DNA of 64,000 bases, taken from contig WHVA01000004.1 of assembly GCA_015179125.1 (NCBI GenBank), forward strand, positions 186,001 to 250,000, written 5' to 3'. This document shows, one piece after another, positions 47,401 through 57,679 of this stretch. The notes beneath the pieces were generated by a model. It did not search any database, was not told the origin of the DNA, and saw only the letters and a program-made list of their open reading frames with translations. Both the position numbers and the translations under genes were made by a program. The DNA is from Gautieria morchelliformis. Its lineage: Eukaryota > Basidiomycota > Agaricomycetes > Gomphales > Gomphaceae. Each line of letters starts with the position of its first letter. Positions within the stretch are counted from its first letter, which is position 1.

Positions 47401-47800
47401 CTTGAATCATCAAAAACAAATATGTATGAATACTATGGGACCCATTATGCTGGTAAACACTCTGCACCTTCACAAGTGAACGATCCTGTGCCCGGTCCAT
47501 CTGCTGATGCTTCAGCCCCTCCTCACTCCCCTTAAAAGAATTTTACATTGTGCTTTCAGCAGAAGGCACAGGCGGCAATCGATGAACTTGATGAATTCTT
47601 CAAGATTCCCCAAGAGGATTTTGAGACTTGCAATCCAATCCAATGGTGGATGCCTTGTTCAATTCCCCAACTTATTTTGGCTTGCTCGGGACATTCTCTG
47701 TATCCCTGGTTACATACTGTTTTGTCATTTGAAGTTTTTGGGACTGACATTGTTGTTACCCTAGGATCTGCCACCTGTAGTGCCCGGTTAGTCATACCAT
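44499..47800 (+). pseudogene. hAT-superfamily transposase gene, broken, multi-exon
   Basis: N-terminal exon 44499-44820 (MMSMSSPSTQVPGKLAVHPK, then an acidic run). Further exons: 45485-45913 (PFNEVEKEEFIKLMTYARHP and SREGIGRHMMKMGEDTIDRI), about 45945-46215 (VALSLETWTSSNQYAFLAIV), 46279-46435 (IALMMDNATNNDMLALGIQQ and RCMPHTIHLSAIK, the hAT DNATNN motif and CxxH region), 46720-47290 (LMLILDVRTHWSSMHQMLR) and a C-terminal dimerisation region (VLDPHISYEGMKLDYADDES; IDELDEFFKIPQEDFETCNP; IQWW). An in-frame TAA near 47533 and frameshifts near 47320 and 47650 break it. A hAT transposase would excise and insert elements with 8-bp duplications. No terminal repeats were identified. Confidence 0.85.
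45265..45585 (-). other. Antisense open frame inside the hAT gene
   Basis: A 106-codon minus-strand frame rich in Ser/Lys/Ala (ASASSKAKSTAHAKKKLYKA) within a long intron-like part of the transposase gene. It resembles the basic N-termini of some transposases but has no diagnostic motif. It could be a reversed fragment or chance. Confidence 0.25.
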
Positions 47801-47951
47801 CTTAGCTAGGGTAACCGGCCGGGTTGCAGAGGCTAAGTAGGTATGTTTTGCAGAGAGGACCAGTACTACAAATAATACTACACATAATTCTTACTTAGCT
47901 GCAAAATATGACTGTGGATGAGCTATGGACACCTGTCCTACCTCCAGCGTC
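47801..47951. other. Short spacer after the hAT pseudogene
   Basis: Contains GTAACCGGCCGGGTTGC and AT-rich sequence. No gene seen. Confidence 0.4.
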
Positions 47952-48068
47952 GCCGCAGCTCAACTGTTCACGTGACCGTCTCCAGCAACGCCGCGTCGCA
48001 TCAACCACTGTCGCCGTCGTCGCACGCAGTGAGCTCAACCGGTGAATTTACATAGCTCCAAAACCTCC
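47952..48068. repeat. 117-bp direct repeat, left copy
   Basis: Pairs with 49327-49443; both start GCC..GGCTCAA/GCAGCTCAA and end CATAGCTCCAAAA..TCC. The two enclose the kinase fragment. Confidence 0.75.
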
Positions 48069-48247
48069 CGCTTTGTGTAATATGCCTCCTGCTTGAACCT
48101 CTCATATCAAAAGTCAACTTGTCCATTCATTGCACAGTAAGTAAACATGGGGGTCTTTCCATGAGTACACATAAGATCGGGACGCTACAACGTGCTCAGC
48201 AACAAGATGCTGCCATGGAACGACGTACAATATCTCAAAAGTATGTA

Positions 48248-49209
48248 TTTACATATCGTAGTACATGGGATGTGTATGCATTCGGAACTTTGATTGTGGA
48301 GGTGGGATACGTCTTGTCCTCGGTTAAGATCACTAACAATGTGCAGACTCTAAGGGATCGTTATGCCACGTTCAGCGATAGCCTAGACGACGATGATCTT
48401 CTGCATCCGCCAGGTCTGAGTGATGGTCTTTGGGATATCGTGTTATGTTGTGAAAAAGAACCGGAGGAAAGGCTCGATATGATAGAAGTGGCGCGACGAA
48501 TGGTCAAACTTGCAGGGGATTCGGTGCCCACTTCAAACATCGACATGTTATCCCTCAGAAGCTTGTTACTTTACTCAGCAGATCGCCAGACATTGTCACG
48601 CACCCTCACTGACATCACTCGCAAGGTCCGCAGACTGGGGGAGCATCCCATAGCTGGCGGGGGATATGGTGACCTATACCTGGGTGAAAGACTAGGCTCG
48701 GAGAAGGTTGCATGAAGCTGATACGGTTTTACGGGGCGTCTAAACAAGATAAAGATGCCGTGCGACGCGTGAGTCTACATATGAAAGTTCTACCATCCAG
48801 CTCCCATCTAACCGTAACCTGCAGCGTTTCCTCAGTGAGGCCTGGCTATGGGCCGAATTTGACCATCCACGAATTTTGAAATTCTATGGTGTTTGTGAAT
48901 ATGGAACCCTGGCATATTTTATGGTTTGCTCCTTGATATTTTCATCGTTTTACAATATTAAGGCGTTTTGTGTTGCAGGTCTCCCCTTTCCTTGAAAACG
49001 GGAACATTGTAGATTACCTTGCACATATGAAGCCAAATGCTGATCGGCATCGGCTCGTTAGTTACCAGTGGGATATTGCGGTGACTCGTTGTTGATTTAC
49101 TATTCCAGCTACATGAAGCAGCAGAAGGTTTACTTTACCTTCACACGAGAGCTGAACCTGTGGTGCATTCTTTACATCACCGTGCACCTTTACATATCGT
49201 AGTACATGG
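48248..49209 (+). pseudogene. Permuted TKL-type protein kinase fragment
   Basis: The first part (to about 48520) is the end of a kinase C-lobe: TWDVYAFGTLIVEV, then LSDGLWDIVLCCEKEPEERL and DMIEVARRMVKLAGD. The second part is the start of another kinase: LGEHPIAGGGYGDLYLGERL GSEKVA (glycine-rich loop), then, after a one-base deletion near 48712-48714, MKLIRFYGASKQDKDAVRR, FLSEAWLWAEFDHPRILKFY and, across introns, SPFLENGNIVDYLAHMKPNA, LHEAAEGLLYLHTRAEPVVH. The catalytic HxD loop is missing. In a tandem kinase gene a C-lobe followed by an N-lobe is normal; here both ends stop at a 21-bp direct repeat (48248-48268 and 49189-49209). Confidence 0.85.
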
Positions 49210-49326
49210 TTGACATCTAACAATTTCTCATGCCTTACTCACGGGGAACGACAGCTTCTCCAGGACGTCAAGCCCCATACTCAGGAGCAGAGGTGCATAT
49301 GCTTTATATCTCATCCATCGTCTTGA

Positions 49327-49443
49327 GCCACGGCTCAATCGTTCATGTGACCGTCCCCAACAGCGCCGCGTCACATCAACCACATTCGTCGTCATTACTT
49401 GCAGTGAGCTTAACTGGAGAATTTTCATAGCTCCAAAATCTCC
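49327..49443. repeat. 117-bp direct repeat, right copy
   Basis: See 47952-48068. The similarity is high but not perfect. Confidence 0.75.
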
Positions 49444-50281
49444 AGTATTTTTGTTGACTTGATGCCCTTTGAATTGGTACGAACCGCTGCTGAGGGGTCA
49501 CCGAAATAGACCTGGAATTTCCTCCATTGTTGGCAAGGTTCAGCTCAATGGAACGAAACGAAACATGCTCCACTGCCCGTCAAATGTAGCATGGGGTTTA
49601 AACAAGGAGGCTTGCTGCAAGCCAGTCCAGGAACACACTGTGGATATGCTGGCGCGGTGTGATCCTCGTGGCAGTCGTGGGTCAGCAAAAAATTTAAAAA
49701 ATATAGGATCATTGTAATTACTCTAAATCTACACCGCTCAATTCTCATGCCCGCTCTCACTACTGTCAACTATATGCTCTTAAAACAAGACCCCGCTTTC
49801 CGCAGTCTCTTAGCTGGCTCATTCTCCTTGCCATTGTTATCCTGGATTTTCTGCTTCAGAACTTCCACCGCCAAATCATTACTGACATTGGCATGATGTT
49901 TGTAAGGTCCTAACCCTTTATCAGCATGCACCTTGTGAGCTTGTGTGTAGTATATTCTTCATCTGAAAGTCTGCAGAACTGGCGTGTTCTTTGCTGCCCT
50001 CAAGGTTGTCGGTCAGCCTCTCCGAGTCGGCTCCGCATGCACCCCCAGCATCGTCTTCTGAGTCTATCAGCTCACGTTTGCTGCTATCACGCGAGTTTTT
50101 GTTCAAAAGTGGTGGAAATGTTCAGCTTTAGTGTATGTATGGTCTGGTAATGTTTGCAGAAATCCAACACTGTTCTGTCGCACCTCATGTCGTTGTTGGC
50201 GAGGTCACACAAACAAAAGGAGTCCAGCATGCCAGTAATACTTTTACCAGCTGTCCCCAAGCTAGTCAGTCCTCCTTCCAC
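49444..50281. other. Unassigned sequence between kinase fragment and U6
   Basis: A minus-strand frame at 50087-50281 (GGLTSLGTAGKSITGMLDSF and CKHYQTIHTLKLNISTTFEQ) reads like a real protein segment, but I do not recognise the family. It ends exactly where U6 begins, so it may be an exon cut by the unit. Confidence 0.3.
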
Positions 50282-50384
50282 CGCAAAGCTAGTTCAGGTA
50301 AGTTCTTCTGCATCTTACTAGTGTGGTAAGTACGTACGTGTCTGATAGCGCCTGGATTTCAGCCGAGGGGTCCACCTGAGACAT
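50282..50384 (-). pseudogene. DUF6533 gene 5' end only, copy F (U6)
   Basis: Only exon 1 (ATG at 50384; MSQVDPSAEIQALSD-like) and the first bases of exon 2 (CTTTGCGGT) are kept, with the intron between them. The rest of the gene is absent, so this copy is a remnant. The TATATATAA box (50464-50472) is still present 80 bp upstream. Confidence 0.75.
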
Positions 50385-50790
50385 GATATAAGAAAAACTA
50401 GAATGCAGACGAGGGACTAAGTTTTGCGTAGGGATACGGGGTTGGGGTAGCAGGCCGCAGGCGTATATATAAGATTCTGGCTATGGGTGCTGCCAGGTCA
50501 ACAGATATTCACAGCCGCCTATATCAGTACCGAAGCATGGCACAATCTGCCACGGCGGATGGGAATGATAGAAGAACATCACATGTAAAAGGATTAATAC
50601 AACGTAGAAGCAGCGGATAAGTATAGTTAGCTGCTCCGGATAGTAATTGAGGCCTGCCAGCAATTCGTTATTACATCCGATTTTCCTGGGCAGGATGATC
50701 TCCAAAATCCATTTAACACACGTCGTGTGAGCACAATTAGCACTCATTGACGACTCATAGTGAAGTGTCAGCATAACGGCATATGAAAAC
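50385..50790. promoter_or_regulatory. Shared upstream region (U6), left part
   Basis: Homologous to 37576-37960. It is interrupted at 50790 by the TRIM-like element and resumes at 51702. Confidence 0.6.
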
Positions 50791-50916
50791 TGTTGGAATA
50801 CGAGCGACGTCAACATGACGTCATGTTGACGTCATACGGTTTATAGTTTTGTTCGCGTTGTACACTAGCTCTTCACGTAGTTGGAACCTGCTATCATCTC
50901 ACTTGATTCTCTAACA
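50791..50916. repeat. Left LTR of the TRIM-like element
   Basis: 126 bp. It contains a perfect 28-bp palindrome at 50806-50833 centred on ATGACGTCAT, with more GACGTCA motifs on each side. Confidence 0.9.
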
Positions 50917-50966
50917 CAACTGCGTACACCCCTTGCCTGTCGAGGCCGAAGTCGACACTCGAAAAT

Positions 50967-51410
50967 CGCGCCTACCGAAAGCGCGTCGCGCCTAACGAAA
51001 GCTCACTCATCGAAAGACACACCTATCGAAAGCGTGCACTGTTGTTGAGCCTACCGAAAGCTCAATTGTCGAAAGTCACGCCTACCGAAAGCGTGTACCA
51101 TTCTTGAGCCTACCGAAAGCTCAAGTTTCGTCGAAGGACACGCCTATTGAAAGCGTGTTAAACCGACCCGGAAGTCGCACCTACCGAAAGTGCGCCACGC
51201 CTACCGAAAGCGTGTACCATTCTCAAGCCTACCAAAAGCTCAAGTTTCGTCGAAAGCCACGCCTATTGAAAGCGTGCTAACCCTCGGAAGTCGCACCTAC
51301 CGAAAGTGCGCCACGCCTAACGAAAGCGTGCCGGACCATTGATTGTAATTGTGCCTACCAAAAGCACATCGATTGCCGACCTAACGAAAGCCACACCTAA
51401 CGAAAGTGTG
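50967..51410. repeat. Array of about 16 hairpins with constant loop and varying stems
   Basis: Repeated motif stem-CTACCGAAA-stem. Perfect stems: 50967-50985 (CGCGC/GCGCG), 51045-51065 (TTGAGC/GCTCAA), 51077-51095 (CACGC/GCGTG), 51103-51125 (CTTGAGC/GCTCAAG), 51138-51158 (ACACGC/GCGTGT), 51176-51194 (CGCAC/GTGCG), 51196-51214, 51258-51276, 51292-51310, 51312-51330, 51350-51368 (TGTGC/GCACA) and 51392-51410 (CACAC/GTGTG). Imperfect ones lie near 50987, 51018, 51222 and 51378. Loop variants are CTATTGAAA, CTAACGAAA and CTACCAAAA. A longer repeat of about 117 bp covers 51107-51340. A run of C follows at about 51410-51422. Confidence 0.9.
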
Positions 51411-51570
51411 CCCCCCCCCCCCTTCTGTTCATTCGCCTTTACTCTCTTGTCGTTGTCTCTTTGCCCGAAGCGTGGCAGGGCCACTTTGCAGAGGCTATAG
51501 AAGGAGATGATGAAGATTTTGCACTCTGATTTTCAGGAGGTGCTTGGATTGGACGCCGCTCGAGGAGGTG

Positions 51571-51696
51571 TGTTGGAATACGAGCGACGTCAACATGACG
51601 TCATGTTGACGTCATACGGTTTATAGTTTTGTTCGCGTTGTACACTAGCTCTTCACGTAGTTGGAACCTGCTATCATCTCACTTGATTCTCTAACA
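51571..51696. repeat. Right LTR of the TRIM-like element
   Basis: Identical to 50791-50916, including the palindrome at 51586-51613. Confidence 0.9.
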
Positions 51697-51731
51697 AAAA
51701 CACTGCGATAAAGGTCATTGATGTGAATTAA

Positions 51732-52475
51732 AAGCCCGTTCGGCTGCAGAATCGCATGAGATATTCTGAGATTGCTCTGCCAAAATGAAGTTTGTGTAAT
51801 TGACCAAATTGCGTGAGATCTTGTGACTGTTCAGCTGACACAATCGCAGAGAAACCCAATCTCTCAAAACGCGATACTCACGCCTTTTTTGAAATACTGC
51901 CTCAGACCACAACTGCTCGCAATCGCAAAAACTAGATTGCCCTTGGCCCTCAGGCATCCTCACTGCACCCACAACTGCCATTGTCTCTGGCGTAATGGCC
52001 GAGCCCGATCTGGACGTCTCAGTAACCGCTGACTGAGTATGAAGCAGGTGTCTTTTCTTTCTATGTACTTTGCATAGTATAACCCTGTTGCAATGAGTGT
52101 CCATGAGTGTAAATAGAGAGAGGCCCTTTGTGTCAGTACCACTCAACACTCTAGAGCTGTTCAGACACTGTTTTGTTTTGTATGGACATGTCAGAGACTC
52201 TAATATCTGTACACCAAGCTAGCAAGAAACTATCCGCAACGCTATACTAGGATATGGGGAGCGAAGGAGTGATTACCAATCAACCCTTCTGTCTTAGCTA
52301 GCCAGGTTTGAACTTGTCACGCGTACATTTAATGAGGCATGCTGCTCACGTGATGGCACTGGACTCTGAGATCTGAAACATTGCGTTCGGCTGCTACAGC
52401 CAGATCACAAAAAATTGCCCGCCTGTTCGGCTGAACTGAAAACTAGAAAATGCAATGCTGCCGCCGAACGGGCTC
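51732..52475. mobile_element. PIF/Harbinger-like MITE, 744 bp, TSD TAA
   Basis: Termini AAGCCCGTTCGGCTGCAG (51732-51749) and, inverted, GAGCCCGTTCGGCGGCAG (52458-52475) match at 16 of 18 positions. TAA flanks both sides (51729-51731 and 52476-52478). The empty site is seen in U2 at about 14825-14840. A TAA duplication with GAGCCCGTTCGGC-like ends is typical of Tourist-like elements. No transposase is present; a 144-codon minus-strand frame (51715-52149) has no known domain. Internal TTCGGCTG repeats lie near both ends. Confidence 0.8.
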
Positions 52476-52478
52476 TAA

Positions 52479-53290
52479 GATGTCCCATCTCCAGTGTGTT
52501 ACTTATGAAGATGAGAACCCGAGAAGCGAGATGATATAAGAGATCTAGGCTGTCCAGCTCAATGCACAGAGTTTGCACGTGGCTGTAATTCTATAGCGAT
52601 GCTGGATAATCTCAGTAGAGATATCAGCTTGTGTCAATGTTGCTGAATATGGGGAAACGAGATGATTCTCATTTTGGAAGCATGTCCTGTACGAGGTGAG
52701 AAGAGGTCGTTTGTAGAGACCATCGAATTTCGACATGGGGCAGAACGACATGGTAACCGCGGTATTGTGCATTCGGTGTATCAGATGTGACGGTGATGCA
52801 GAACTGTGCTCGGTGGCCCAGGAAAGCCCAGGAAGCTACTGAGATGATCTGCGACGTTGTTGCAGTTTTGTTTAGTATGATATTATTAGAATGGCGACAG
52901 TGCAACCTAGCCAGAATAAACGGTATTGGACATCTGCTTGTTTTTGCAGTCATTAAAATAAGTATTGGACGTCTGGCATGTTTTCACAGCCATTCGATTA
53001 TTGAGATTGGAAAAAATTGTACCTGTCGTGATCGAATCATGTCAGCTCCCTTGGTAACTGGCTGGATCCAGAGTTAAATATAAACAACATTATCCACATA
53101 CCCAGACAATCTCCATTGAACTTCGTAAACACTTATCGACCGGATACTGATTATCCTGAGTGAAGTGTGGCCTCGTCGTGCCACGGCAACATCAGGAACC
53201 CACCAAACAAAGACAAACATGCACACCGACCCGTCAGTTACAACGCGCAGCATGACAGACACGGACACGAACAAACCCTGACGTCGCCGT
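52479..53290. promoter_or_regulatory. Shared upstream region (U6), right part
   Basis: Continues the U6 intergenic region after the MITE; homologous to 14840-15560. No gene supported. Confidence 0.5.
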
Positions 53291-54740
53291 TGCATGGTAT
53301 GCACATGTCCTCCCTCCACTCCCTCGTCTTTCACGGCCTTACCACACATATTACCCATCTACTCCAAACCCCAGTTCACCTCCCTCACATAACACTATAA
53401 CACTAACAGCCTTCCCTCCCAGGCTTCTTATCTCCCACCGCCCTCTCCAGCGCAGGGACTTGGACTTATCATGATGTTTCCGGTTTGTCTGCCAGTGGTG
53501 GGGTGTGTGTGTATGTGCCAGGTGTAGAAAAGGCCAGAAAGAGGAACGAGCGGAGTACACAGCATTTCCCTTTGCATTTGAACAGGCCGTCCATCCTGAA
53601 TGACGCGTTTACTGCCTTCTCCACCACGTATCGCCATCCATCCATCCGCCAGCATGACCCAGAACCAGACACGAACCCAGACCCTGGAGACGTGGATGGT
53701 ATGTCCCGTTGCCCAGTCCCTCGTGTCGCTTACCGAGCACCACTCGCTGCTCCCTAGACTCCACCTTCCCACCCTCACATCCTCCACCGCCCTCCCACCC
53801 CGAGACAAGCCCTTCCCGCACGACCTGCATGCCCACCGCGACACGGGATGCTTCCCCCCGGCGGACGCGCGCTGCCCGCGCGAAGCGTGTGAGCCGGGTG
53901 AGCTCGAAGAGAAGCGGCACCTGGAGCGTGAGCGTGGCCGCGGGACCTCCGACTCGTTTGGCGTGTGTTTTTTGGTGACGGGGCCGGGGGTGGAGAAGGG
54001 GGCTCGCATGCACTCAAAGGCGGGCGCACGTGCTGACACCGACCCCCCAGACGGCGGGAGTTCTTCAAGGCGGCGCCCGCGCTGGAGTTCAAACCCGTGG
54101 CCGAGCGCCGGTTTCATGTTGCCAGGGAGCCCGTGCGTGCGATTAGTGCGGCGGGGGTGGCGCAGGAGGATGGGGCTGGGGCTGTAGAGCGCGACCACCC
54201 TTGATGTGTCTTGGCGATGCTGTATGTCTCGCCTGGTGGCCGCGTACGCGACGCACGTGAGTGTGCGCGTGTCGTCCCGCACATCCCCACAACCCCGCAC
54301 TCACATGCTGCCGCAGCCCACAACAACTACAGCCGCACCCGCAGTGCCACACATGCCCCGCAAGCCCCATTACCCATGCCCACCACCGCCACCGCCACCG
54401 CACCCTTACCCGCACCCTTGCCCACACCCTTACCCATACCGGCCCCCCTGCCAGAGCCCCCCAATCCCCGCCACCGCCACGCCGGCAAATGCACGAGCCG
54501 CGTTTTCGTGCACCCGCCCACCGCGCCACTCGGGAACGGGAACGGCCCCCGCCCAATGTGTACCCCGCGCACATGCTCCCCCAGCCCCCGCCCCAGCTGC
54601 TCGCGCATGCCTACCTGGGGTCGCCGCACTCCCCACGCCGTCATGCACACTGTGACACGCTGCAGCACATGAGCGCGAACCCAAACCCAAACACAAGCCA
54701 CACCATGCTCGCTGCGCCGGGGGCTGTTACCATGGTGTAG
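53291..54740 (+). CDS. GC-rich Pro/His-rich hypothetical gene, copy F (U6)
   Basis: Blocks seen: MHMSSLHSLVFHGLTTHITH-like start (about 53300), VEKARKRNERSTQHFPLH and LNDAFTAFSTTYRHPSIR (53525-53660), HDLHAHRDTGCFPPADARCP and GELEEKRHLERERGRGT (53820-53950), a GGGSSSRRRPRWS variant, and the C-terminal PLPEPPNPRHRHAGKCTSRV, FVHPPTAPLGNGNGP stretch (54440-54555). The last piece is an open frame of more than 150 codons (54211-54672). Introns or indels separate the blocks. Not recognised. Confidence 0.4.
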
Positions 54741-54859
54741 GTGTGGGTCTCGGGGTGGGTCCTAGGGCTAGTGCGGGGTGCCGAGTTTGGAGCCTGAGCC
54801 GTGGCATCAGGCGCATTTACTAAGGCCTCGGAGGCGTGTGATGCGTGGGTGTATGCATA

Positions 54860-55340
54860 TGAGGTAGGCACAGAGCAACTTGAAAGCATCGGGAGCGTTA
54901 TGTGATGCCGGGTACGTGCACCGGCCCGGGGGTCGTCGGTACTCGTCTCAGGAGGGAAGTGCCGCCGTCGCGGCTCGACTAGACTACGTATAGACTGGAG
55001 TGGGGGTGGGGCCAGGGTGTCGGGAGAGTGTATCATGTATCGTGTACTACTAAATCTGCTAGGTGTGAGATATCTGTTAATATCTGCCAACGTTGGGTAC
55101 AAGACCAAGACAACAGTTCTGTGTTAGCGAAGCCCGCTGAGACATTATCGAAAGACAAAGGGTGACAAGTAATGTTATTGTTGACCCTTACGATCCTTTG
55201 TCTTTCGCTTTTGCTCTTGAAGTCAAGTTGTCCTACTAATTCAGATGAATAAGTGTAGTTGTAGTTCCGAGTCTGAGTCTGTAGGTCACTTTACCGCACT
55301 CGTCGTTTGCCACACGTCACACAAAGTACTGAGTTTGTTC
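54860..55340 (-). mobile_element. LINE 3' end fragment in antisense (U6)
   Basis: Homologous to 40250-40740, with the last RNase H codons (55245-55330 region) reduced by deletions. The hairpin is at 55150-55206 (arms GAAAGACAAAGG and CCTTTGTCTTTC). Confidence 0.65.
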
Positions 55341-56200
55341 TTGTCGGATCGCACCGCCACCGCCACATCTCGATTCGGAACGATCTCCCAGCGCTAGTTC
55401 CCGACCCTGGCCATTCGAGTTCCTGACTCGGATCAGGCACCAGACTCAGCAATGGAGCCTGATTTATTTATGTACTAGGATGACACGGCGCGCTGTAATT
55501 GGAACCGTTGTGCAATCATGCGGATTGCGCACTGGCAGGGATGATGCACTGACATCTGTGATGCATCTGGATATTAGGGGCTTGCCAAGGCCAACATCAT
55601 AGACGCTGAGTTACAGTAATTGAACTTTGGATAGACGCCAGAGCCTTGGAACGAAAATTACATAGTGACTAAGATGACTCTGCGAACGCACGTGTCAGGC
55701 TCCCAGTAGCGCCATAGAGTAAGTAACCTTTTGTGGTCCAGCGACAGGAAACGCTCCTCAAGTTGCAGCATATGCATATATTAGCCCGAGTATCCTTAAT
55801 ATTTGAAGGGAAGTGTCAGGCAAGTTGACTTATTAGTACTAGGCCCTGGAGCAATGTGGGGGTGTCGACCACCCAAGTCGAAATTTCGAATCCTAGCGTC
55901 AAGGAACGGAATGGGTGTCACAACGTTGTTGTCACATTTTGCTGGATGTGACAGGCGTAATTAGTTGGCTATGACCATTCGCAGTGGAAAACCAACGTAA
56001 CCAACTCCCTTGCTGGCCTCACTCCACAGGATGCCAGCTGCGCTGTTAGCCGAAGCTCACCACGCACAGTCCACCTTTAAGACGTAAGCAGTCTAACCGT
56101 TGATCCATTACCTCGGATGGTCTCGCTGAAGTGCGAATGAATGTCCTCAAGGAGGGAACAGATAATGTGGTTTAAGGTATGTACATGTGCCACGTATTCT
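55341..56200. repeat. AT-rich tail of U6
   Basis: Shared with 17580-17930 and 42727-43080. About 80 bp at 55755-55840 are extra relative to U5. No gene seen. Confidence 0.6.
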
Positions 56201-57661
56201 ATTCTTGTATCATGCTGATATGTCGTTTTTGTTTGGGAAAGGGTCATGACGGAGGACGAGATTGTTGAGAGCGTGGTGGTAGGTTATACGTTGTGGTAGT
56301 GTTCTCACGCTCATGGCCTCCCTGCAACAAGCTCCCTGAGGTGGTCTATCCACCGTCCTAAACGTGGCTGGTATCTCCAAGTCCGATCCCCATCCTTTCC
56401 ACCAGGCACTTTCATTCCTCCCATTCCACCAGCCCCAAAGCCAGCCCCAGCTTCTGTGACTGTGGGAACTATACCGACCATTCGGGCGCCTGACTCGACG
56501 GAACACTCGCGTTTTCAGTACGCACTTCTCGGCCTACACCGGAGAAAGCGTCACCAGGCGAAGTGCACATCAATATTAAGACGCACTCCTACCCGCCTAC
56601 ACTACCTGTTGCACCATGACCGTCTTCCTCTCAGCCCCTCTCTTTACCGTCCCCTCATGAAATCAAAGCAAAAACACATGCAATCACGCCCCAGAATCCC
56701 ACCACTGTCACACATTTCGTCTTCTACCCTTCCTTACCCCTTCCTACATCCACTACCTTGTCTCCAGCCCCATTCGCTTGCTTTTCTCGCGCGTTAGCTT
56801 ATGTCACACCGTCCCTTCCTATTCGGTCGACGGCGTCATTTACGCTCGCGCCCTCCTCGCCCCAGGTGGGAAATATGGCTGTGCCACTCTTAACAACGGA
56901 CCACACGCCAACTTTCTCCGTGCTTACTACGGGCTTGCTTGAGATCAACAAGGGGATTGAGCGCCAGCTGGGTGTTGCTCCCGGGTTTTGGGTGGCAGTT
57001 GCGCTGGCGTACCTTGAATTTCTGACAGAGAGAGATGTGAGTGAGACATATGTGGTGGTGCAAATCATATTTGATGTCATTTCCTGTCAATACACAGTCT
57101 TATCTCGCGGCCGCGAACGGGTGACGTGATGGTGACGGAATAAGTCATATGGGCGGCAAGTTCTTGGAGGTTCAGGTAATCTATCTTGTTCGCGATATCT
57201 GTAGAACATCTCACAAGAGCCAATAATCTAGCTGACTCTGTCTCAAAGCTGTTGCAGCGTATTCAGAAGTAGAAATGTCCCGCCCTCTATTTTATTCCAT
57301 CCCAATTAATCTATTTTCCATACTCGAACTCATCTGTGTTCAGTGTTACCGGTGATTGAATTTATCCACATCCCGGTTCGGCTCATTCCCAGCAACTAAT
57401 AATACGAGCGTAAAAGGATACTTATATGCCACTCGATCAAAATATAAAGTGAAGCACGGTGCTGAGCCTAGGAGCTTTTGTTTGCACATCTGCGTATACT
57501 CGTGCGCATCCCAACTGTACGGCCCTCCCATGGAGTATAAATATATGGTATGCTACACGTGCGACGGGAATATCAGTGTACATCATGATCGGGTATGTCG
57601 CGCTCTCAGTTTAACTCATTTTAATGCGATGTCGGGCTCCATCCAGGCCAAACATTTCTGA
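56201..57661 (+). other. Flanking ORF fragments of U7, unrecognised
   Basis: 56758-57129 reads MAVPLLTTDHTPTFSVLTTG, LLEINKGIERQLGVAPGFWV, AVALAYLEFLTERDVSETYV and on to VLSRGRERVT. 57356-57661 reads MNLSTSRFGSFPATNNTSVK and ends near 57661. Both pieces have homologues at 11530-12313, the first also in U1. The conserved amino-acid text suggests former exons of one gene, but I do not know the family. Upstream, 56210-56600 is C-rich with Pro-rich frames. Confidence 0.35.
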
Positions 57662-57679
57662 TACTCATGAGCATCACAA

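Larger units (their letters stand above)
50791..51696. mobile_element. TRIM-like LTR element, 906 bp, identical 126-bp LTRs
   Basis: Both LTRs (50791-50916 and 51571-51696) begin TGTTGGAATACG and end TTCTCTAACA, and they are identical by eye. The 5-bp target duplication AAAAC lies at 50786-50790 and 51697-51701; the empty site (GAAAACCAACTGC) is seen in U5 and U7. GAGGAGGTG before the right LTR may be the polypurine tract. No typical TGG-starting primer site follows the left LTR. The interior has no coding capacity and mainly consists of the hairpin array. Identical LTRs imply recent insertion, so an active helper element probably exists elsewhere. Confidence 0.9.

Noticed and set aside
50916..50960. 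Hammerhead ribozyme (retrozyme) in the TRIM-like element
   Set aside because: The LTR and interior lack a CTGATGA core; GAAA occurs only as part of the repeated loop.
50967..51410. CRISPR-like array
   Set aside because: Repeats are short palindromic units with no unique spacers of constant length, in a eukaryotic LTR element.
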